A stretch of 64,000 nucleotides of DNA from NCBI GenBank assembly GCA_030065855.1, contig JASJCT010000003.1:1-64000 (forward strand), in the 5' to 3' direction. The DNA is from Myxococcota bacterium (GTDB lineage Bacteria > Myxococcota_A > Polyangia > JAAYKL01). The notes below the pieces were generated by a model. It was given only the letters and a program-made list of their open reading frames with translations, was not told the DNA's origin and searched no databases. Positions 59,090-64,000 of this stretch are shown here, piece by piece. Both the position numbers and the translations under genes were made by a program. Numbering within the stretch: position 1 is the stretch's first letter; the number at the start of each line of letters is the position of its first letter.

Positions 59090-60349
59090 TCATTGATGCC
59101 GGGGTTGACACTCAACCAGATCGAAAACGGGACATCCCCCGAGGCATTCGCGTTTTTTGGTGCATTCGACGCAACGGCAGTCGGTCTGAATACGCTGCTC
59201 GATGCGGTTTCTGAAGTGCTTTGCTTTATCGGAGCGCCAGATGTTGAACAGGGGCTGTTCTTTCAGGTTGCCCATAACGATGTCAGTCGTGAAGGTGCAG
59301 GGTACGACATCCAGGGTGGGCAGTATGCCAATGCTGCTCCGCATGGCTGAGCACCCTTCTAGTTGATCGTCTTGGGTGAACTCGAGATCTTCTTCCAGGC
59401 CCACTATCGCCGGGGTCAAGCAGCAATCGTAACCCACGCGCATGCTATCCGAAAGGGTTAAAAAAGCATCTCTCAGTCCCTCGTGCACCAGCTCTGACGG
59501 AAGCCGGGCCAAGACGCGATCAAAGCCACGACCTCTGCCGACTTCCTTGTAGGCTAGAAAAATAACGCCGTAGAGCCCTGGATATCCCCGAATAAAGTTC
59601 ACGATGGCAGCGAGATCGCCGAAGTTGGCCTCGCTTAAGGTCACCTGGAGCACAGTGGCAATACCGCTTTCCAAGAGCTGCGCCAACCGCTGTTTGAACA
59701 AGCTGAATCCGGTTTTTCTGTAGCGGTCGAATGTTTCACCAACGCCTTCCAGGCTCAAGGCCACCGCGCCGCAGTATTGCTCAAGGGTGGCAAGCGTGTC
59801 TTCATCGAAGTAAATGCCGTTTGTGGTGAGACTCGGCACCATGCCGCGGGCACGACACATTTTGAGGAGCTGCGCCAGGTCCGGATGACAGAGCGGCTCA
59901 CCACCGCCTATCGCAACCTGAGTCACTCCGTTCTTTGAGAGTTCATCGAAGACGCGCTCAGCATCGGCTAGCCCTACGTGCGTCCCTTCCGGGGTTGACG
60001 ATGCGTAACAGTGTGCACATCCCGCTGGGCAGCGGGTCGTTATTTGGAAATCGGCCAAGGTCGGTGCGTTGTAGACCGTGAACGGGCGGTCCTCCACGTC
60101 GGTCAGATAATCAACTTCTCTACTGATGACGAGCTTGGTGTCCTCGATCTGGGTGAGGATGCGCTTGATGAGCACTTCCTCGTCTGCTCCTTTTAGCTCG
60201 CGGTGGCCATCCAGCAATGCCTGAAATAAACAGAAGGCGTCGCGGTCCAGCTCGATGTGAACCGCGTCTTGGGGAATGAACAGAATGCCGCCAAAAGGCT
60301 CGCGTCGGAGCAAAGCCCCTTGTCCGTCGACTCGGTTCAAAGCGCTCAT
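59090..60349 (-). CDS. Radical SAM/SPASM protein, probable peptide-modifying enzyme
   Basis: A 419-residue protein. N-terminal segment of about 90 residues resembling a PqqD/RRE peptide-recognition domain (LLRREPFGGILFIPQDAVHI..AFCLFQALLDG). The radical SAM core starts at CPAGCAHCYASS (Cys 107, 111, 114), with GGGEPLCHPDLAQLL and LTTNG. The C-terminal SPASM-like region has Cys at GCSAM, VVPC, CRCVEC, ECLGGC and VEC for auxiliary clusters. Enzymes of this build modify ribosomal peptides (AlbA, PqqE and anSME type). ATGA overlap with the small gene upstream makes that small protein the natural candidate substrate. Last gene of the operon. Confidence 0.88.
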   Translation of the reverse strand: MSALNRVDGQGALLRREPFGGILFIPQDAVHIELDRDAFCLFQALLDGHRELKGADEEVLIKRILTQIEDTKLVISREVDYLTDVEDRPFTVYNAPTLADFQITTRCPAGCAHCYASSTPEGTHVGLADAERVFDELSKNGVTQVAIGGGEPLCHPDLAQLLKMCRARGMVPSLTTNGIYFDEDTLATLEQYCGAVALSLEGVGETFDRYRKTGFSLFKQRLAQLLESGIATVLQVTLSEANFGDLAAIVNFIRGYPGLYGVIFLAYKEVGRGRGFDRVLARLPSELVHEGLRDAFLTLSDSMRVGYDCCLTPAIVGLEEDLEFTQDDQLEGCSAMRSSIGILPTLDVVPCTFTTDIVMGNLKEQPLFNIWRSDKAKHFRNRIEQRIQTDCRCVECTKKRECLGGCPVFDLVECQPRHQ

Positions 60350-60714
60350 TGGCGCTTTCTGACGATGCGCCTTATGAACGCTGTCAACCCGAACAGAAAA
60401 AAGACCGCGCCGATCAGCACTCCCAGGAGGCCGAGATTTGTCGCGTTCTTGGTTGCTTCGACGTTTGCTCTGCTCTGCTGTGTCTCGGCTTTCTCGGCTG
60501 CTTGCTCACCGCGATCAGGGGGCGGTGTGGTCGCGAGGATGGTTACCTGCTTTGCGTCGGGAGACCATTTGGAGGCGCTTTGTCCGGAAAGGACCTTGAT
60601 CGAGAAGCTTTCAGGGCCTGCATCAGATAGCAGCTTTAAGTTTTTTGGTGGAACCCATTCATTGGCGCCCGAGGAGTTAGTGGTGTAGCCTTTTCGAATC
60701 CTCAGGATCTTCAT
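60346..60714 (-). CDS. Small tail-anchored protein with N-terminal GYTTNSSGANEW motif
   Basis: A 122-residue protein. It begins MKILRIRKGYTTNSSGANEW, a short motif I cannot place in a named family, though many uncharacterised proteins begin with a similar G-[FY]-x-[ST]-N-S-S sequence (recalled, not checked). Then a small beta-like region (about 25-62), a charged linker (63-90), one membrane helix (93-114, NLGLLGVLIGAVFFLFGLTAFI) and a basic tail RRIVRKRQ. There is no N-terminal signal peptide. It overlaps both neighbours by four bases, between an iron-type ABC ATPase and a radical SAM enzyme. It may be a modified peptide or a transporter accessory; function unknown. Confidence 0.8.
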   Translation of the reverse strand: MKILRIRKGYTTNSSGANEWVPPKNLKLLSDAGPESFSIKVLSGQSASKWSPDAKQVTILATTPPPDRGEQAAEKAETQQSRANVEATKNATNLGLLGVLIGAVFFLFGLTAFIRRIVRKRQ

Positions 60715-61736
60715 CGCGATTCACCCCTTGTTGGTGTCAGCGGCATCGTATGCACCTGCGCCTTGCGTTTCAACCCAAGTCGGTAGCGCTCGCCAATGAC
60801 GAATGCCTCTTCGGCCAAGACCTTGACCAAAACCGAGCTCTCTTTTTCTATCTGAAACACAAGTGTGGTGTAAAATCCGAAATAGCGCTTTTCGACCAGG
60901 GTGGCGTTCAAGGGGTGATCGGAGCTGACGTCGATTAGCTCGGGCCGGACCGCTACCTGTTTCACCCCATGTTGCACCGGATCAATGCCCCAGAGCTCTG
61001 CTGCCGTATCTAAAGAGATGATGTTGCACTCACCGAGCAGCTGTGCGTCCCATTCTTCTGCAGGGCGAGTGTACAGCGCCTTTGGATCGCCTCCGCGAAC
61101 GAGACGACCCTGGCGCAACAGAAAGATGCGCTGGCTAAAGGAGAACGCCTCTTCCCGGTCGTGGGTGACCAGCACCGCTGCCGTGCCGTGTTGCCGGAGG
61201 TAGTGCTTCAGGTCTGGGATGAGCTGGTCCCGCCACGGTTTATCAATGTTGCGAAAGGGTTCGTCGAGGAGCAGAAGTTTTGGGTTTATCAGCATGGATC
61301 GCGCCAATGCGACGCGCTGTTGCTCTCCTCCCGAGAGGCTATGCGCCGCACGGCTGAGCAGATGCTTTAGGTTTAACAAAACGCAGATTTCATCGAACGC
61401 TTGTTTCGCGCGCGCGTCTTTTTTAAGGATGCCTAACAGGATGTTGTCTGCCACATTCAAAAAAGGCATCAGCACGGTCTTCTCGAACACGAGGGAAAAC
61501 CCCCTCTGCTCAGCGGGCACCAAATTTTCTCCGGATCTCGCCAATACCTTGTCTTCGAACCAGACCTCGCCGCTATTTGGCAGGTCTAATCCCATAATCA
61601 ACCGCAGCAGGCTGGTCTTGCCACTACCGGTTGATCCTAGAATCGAGACGAGCTCGCCAGGGGATACGCTTAAGGAGACATCCGTCAGCACCGCCTGCTT
61701 ATCTGAAGTTCTCCCAATTGACCGTAATTCCAACAT
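60711..61736 (-). CDS. ABC transporter ATPase, ferric-iron (FbpC/PotA-like) type
   Basis: A 341-residue protein. Walker A GSTGSGKTS (34-42), signature LSGGEQQRVALARSM, Walker B LLLLDEPFRN, switch His in LVTHDREEAFSF. A TOBE-like C-terminal domain (about 240-335; VRPELIDV, FGFYTTLVFQIEKESSVLVKV) is typical of the FbpC/PotA/MalK group. It starts three bases after the permease gene. Energises the permease 61740-63320. The family transports ferric iron, spermidine, thiamine or phosphonates; iron is favoured by the binding protein motif. Confidence 0.9.
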   Translation of the reverse strand: MLELRSIGRTSDKQAVLTDVSLSVSPGELVSILGSTGSGKTSLLRLIMGLDLPNSGEVWFEDKVLARSGENLVPAEQRGFSLVFEKTVLMPFLNVADNILLGILKKDARAKQAFDEICVLLNLKHLLSRAAHSLSGGEQQRVALARSMLINPKLLLLDEPFRNIDKPWRDQLIPDLKHYLRQHGTAAVLVTHDREEAFSFSQRIFLLRQGRLVRGGDPKALYTRPAEEWDAQLLGECNIISLDTAAELWGIDPVQHGVKQVAVRPELIDVSSDHPLNATLVEKRYFGFYTTLVFQIEKESSVLVKVLAEEAFVIGERYRLGLKRKAQVHTMPLTPTRGESR

Positions 61737-61739
61737 CGG

Positions 61740-63320
61740 TCAGCTCCTCTTTGGACGCCTTTTGAGCATCATACGCTTGATGGTCAACAGCGGATACAAC
61801 CCCAAAAGCGCGGTCGCGAATATCCAAGACGCGCTCTCGGGCAAAAGGCCAATGTCAATGTAGGCGTAAGTCTTGAGGGCGAGGGTATCGAAGGAGAATG
61901 GATGCAGCGCGATCGATATCGAGGTCTCCTTTATTATCTGAAGCGTGAGCAGGAGCAGGCCGAACATCGCGTACCTTTGGACTAACGGCAGGTGCAACCT
62001 GGAAAAGCGATGCACGTAAGAGAGGCCGAGCGCGCCTCCGACATCCTCGACCTGCTTGGATACGGATGTGAGGCCAATATACAATGGGATGAAGAGGAAG
62101 CACGCAAAGCGGACACTCAAGGTCATCGCCAGGACGAGAAAAGAGAAGAGGTCAGAGGTGCGATCCTCGATCGCGGACACCTGATCCAGCAGCGTTAAAA
62201 CGCCAACCGCCAGCACCATGGCCGGCACCGCATAGCTCGCGGTGAGCCATCGCAGTGCTAGGCCGCTTGCAAAACTCGGTGAATAGCAGTGTGTTGCGCT
62301 CAACAGCACGGAAAAAACAGCGGTGATAAGCAGCACAACGACGATCAAAACAACGGTGTTCGCGCTATCGATCAACAGCTCGGAGAGATCGATGCTGCCA
62401 ACCGTGCCGGTGAGATAATAGAGCACTGTGGCTGCGGGGATGATGAATCCAAAAAGCCCTGGGGTCAAACAGAACAGGAATCGCAGCCACTTTAAGTAGG
62501 GCGCAGGGGTCGATCTTGTAGCTCTCGGCGGCCTGGCCAGCATGGCTTCGATATGAGGCGCGTTTTTATGCTGAGCAGATCGGATGAGCGGGACAACCCC
62601 GACAAAGGCTGCCGCCATCATCAAAAATGCGAGCTGGGACGCGACGTTGGGCACCTGCCGTTCAAACCACAACGCCTGCACGGCAACCGCCCCGGTGTTG
62701 ACCGACAGCAACGAGGCGGTGGCCCACTCGCCCGCAGTCTCGATGAACACGAGCAAGGCGCCAATGGCGACGGCCGGAAGTGCAAGGGGAGACAAGATTT
62801 TTGCAAAGGAGCGCGCCGTGGATAAGCCCAGGGTCTGACCGAGGTCTAATGCCAAGGGCCCGTACGATTCGAACGAAATCCGTGACAAAAGGTACACGTA
62901 GGGCAACAATCCGAGGGACATGATAAAAATAAACCCACCCGTGGATTGGAAATCAAAGGTCAAAGCCGCGGGGAGTCCAATGATGTTCACCAGGATGCCT
63001 GATGCCGCAAAAAGCTCCTTGTAAACCGCACCAAGAACAAAGGTGGGAAACAGCAGCGAGAGCACGATTGATTGATCGACGACACGCCTCAGCAAAACCC
63101 TGTGGAAGGTGACATGATAAGCGGTCGCCGCCCCGATCGCGAGCGCAAAAAGCGCGGCACAAAGCCCGGTCCATATTGTCCAGATCGCCGACTTCAGCTC
63201 CACAGCGAAGCGTGGCCACACCGAGACATCGATCGACGAGACAGCATTGGCGATGAGCGCGACAAAGGGCGCGAGAAAAACAGCACACATCAGATAACAC
63301 GGAAGGCGCAGGTAACCCAT
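61740..63320 (-). CDS. ABC transporter permease, FbpB-type double-length
   Basis: A 526-residue membrane protein with about twelve helices and two BPD-transport modules in one chain. Each half has an EAA-like loop (first: LDLGQTLGLSTARSFAKILSPLALPAV; second: EDVGGALGLSYVHRFSRLHLPLV). This fused arrangement is characteristic of FbpB/ThiP-type iron and thiamine permeases. It starts seven bases after the binding-protein gene and ends three bases before the ATPase gene. Confidence 0.9.
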   Translation of the reverse strand: MGYLRLPCYLMCAVFLAPFVALIANAVSSIDVSVWPRFAVELKSAIWTIWTGLCAALFALAIGAATAYHVTFHRVLLRRVVDQSIVLSLLFPTFVLGAVYKELFAASGILVNIIGLPAALTFDFQSTGGFIFIMSLGLLPYVYLLSRISFESYGPLALDLGQTLGLSTARSFAKILSPLALPAVAIGALLVFIETAGEWATASLLSVNTGAVAVQALWFERQVPNVASQLAFLMMAAAFVGVVPLIRSAQHKNAPHIEAMLARPPRATRSTPAPYLKWLRFLFCLTPGLFGFIIPAATVLYYLTGTVGSIDLSELLIDSANTVVLIVVVLLITAVFSVLLSATHCYSPSFASGLALRWLTASYAVPAMVLAVGVLTLLDQVSAIEDRTSDLFSFLVLAMTLSVRFACFLFIPLYIGLTSVSKQVEDVGGALGLSYVHRFSRLHLPLVQRYAMFGLLLLTLQIIKETSISIALHPFSFDTLALKTYAYIDIGLLPESASWIFATALLGLYPLLTIKRMMLKRRPKRS

Positions 63321-63327
63321 CTGGGAA

Positions 63328-64000
63328 TTACTTCCGATCGAAGTTGACCCTGGCCAGTATCTCGATGATTTTATCCCTGTATTTTGCCGCCTCCTTCAGT
63401 GAAACGAGATTAATCTTATAGGCGCCGCCTTCGATGCCTTGGCGCTTACCGAGCTCGGCATTTATCGGCGCGAGTGGGGTACCCGGCTTGACCGGATACT
63501 CGAAAAGCGCCTCGGAGAAGTAGTGTTGAGCGAAAGCATCGGTCAAGAAATCAAGGACTTCTGTCGCGGCCTTTAAATTTTTCGAAGCTGTCGTAAGGGC
63601 GGCGCCGCTACGAATGACGTATGTCCCGAGCCCTGATTGATCAGGGAAAAATACATCCGATGCCTCGGCCCAGGGCTTCTGATCGTCGCGGAGACGCATC
63701 ACTCCCATGTAGTACGAGTTGGCCACGGCCACGTCGCATCGCTTTTCCAGGAGCGCGCGTACCTGATCTCTGTCAGCGCCCTTGGGCGGCCTGGCCAGAT
63801 TGTCCGCGAGCCCAGTGATGAATTTTTCGGTCTGATCTAGACCCTTTGACACTGCCATTTGGGAAAGCCAGCTCACATTGTACTCGTGGAAGCCGGACCG
63901 AATGCAGACGCGTCCTTTCCACTTGGGGAGCATTAGATCGCTGTAGGACCTCAAATCCTTCACGCTCACCCGATCTTTGGCGTAGAAAATGGCGCGCGCG
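63328..64000 (-). CDS. Ferric-iron-type periplasmic binding protein (5' end outside window)
   Basis: The open frame runs off the window end (ARAIFYAKDRVSVKDLRSYSDL at the edge), so a GTG at 63969 is internal and not the start. The visible C-terminal part of about 223 residues has family features of FbpA/FutA: KWKGRVCIRSG, LLEKRCDVAVANSYYMGVM with the tandem Tyr pair that binds iron in FbpA, and the C-terminal GIEGGAYKINLVSL region. It would deliver Fe(III) to the permease encoded next. First visible gene of the operon; upstream members may lie outside the window. Confidence 0.88.
   Translation of the reverse strand, partial: ARAIFYAKDRVSVKDLRSYSDLMLPKWKGRVCIRSGFHEYNVSWLSQMAVSKGLDQTEKFITGLADNLARPPKGADRDQVRALLEKRCDVAVANSYYMGVMRLRDDQKPWAEASDVFFPDQSGLGTYVIRSGAALTTASKNLKAATEVLDFLTDAFAQHYFSEALFEYPVKPGTPLAPINAELGKRQGIEGGAYKINLVSLKEAAKYRDKIIEILARVNFDRK

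Noticed and set aside
63328-63969. Treating the GTG at 63969 as the start of the binding protein
   Set aside because: The frame stays open to the window edge and the upstream residues (AIFYAKDR) fit the family, so the gene is cut by the window.

Overview
The window looks like a chromosomal segment of a Gram-negative, probably anaerobic or facultative deltaproteobacterium in the broad sense (Desulfobacterota/Myxococcota-like). This placement is an inference. It rests on a type B fumarate reductase/succinate dehydrogenase in C-A-B order with Geobacter-like subunit sizes, a 2-oxoacid:ferredoxin oxidoreductase, a multihaem cytochrome operon, type IV pilus genes, and many secreted lipoproteins with long Asp/Thr/Ser linkers. 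No rRNA, tRNA or CRISPR array was recognised.

Layout. 1-10.4 kb is an accessory island: two copies of a DUF4143 AAA+ ATPase (one cut by the window edge), four linker-type surface lipoproteins, a tiny GIY-YIG nuclease and five copies or composites of a palindromic repeat. 10.45-11.05 kb holds a DUF559 endonuclease bracketed by 81-bp inverted repeats. 11.3-26 kb is mostly core: korA and a korB-korC fusion, an M3 peptidase lipoprotein, a TSUP transporter / two-TM protein / PEP-synthase-like triplet, a YigZ protein, three tandem AIM24-family genes and a PhoR-PhoB pair. A palindromic repeat of the CCCCCTTGAAAAAGGGGG type occurs here twice in opposite orientation. 26.2-35.8 kb carries an Rrf2 regulator, one more linker lipoprotein and three tandem linker plus beta-helix lipoproteins. 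35.9-40.6 kb is core again (mtaB, rpoZ, pilC, pilS). 40.6-45.5 kb has a CotH-kinase/beta-helix pair, a Cys-rich lipoprotein and a methyltransferase. 45.5-49.7 kb is an electron-transfer operon (multihaem cytochrome, small acidic membrane protein, FMN-binding protein, NapH/NosR-like iron-sulfur protein, outer-membrane barrel), divergent from frdCAB at 50-53.4 kb. Then come an Rrf2 regulator, a CBS-domain protein, a probable outer-membrane protein and a large sialidase-like/FG-GAP lipoprotein. 59-64 kb is a tightly coupled operon of a ferric-iron-type ABC transporter, a small tail-anchored protein with an N-terminal GYTTNSSGANEW motif, and a radical SAM/SPASM enzyme.

How it fits together. The core genes describe low-potential electron flow: ferredoxin-linked 2-oxoacid metabolism, fumarate/succinate interconversion, and a periplasmic/outer-membrane redox module. 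The accessory genes describe a repeatedly duplicated and shuffled set of surface lipoproteins built as lipobox + acidic linker + interchangeable head. The most interesting candidates are (1) the iron ABC / TTNSS-peptide / radical SAM operon, (2) two unrelated small endonucleases each embedded in its own palindromic repeat family, (3) shuffling of lipoprotein heads through the linker repeats, and (4) the multihaem cytochrome-FMN-FeS-barrel operon.
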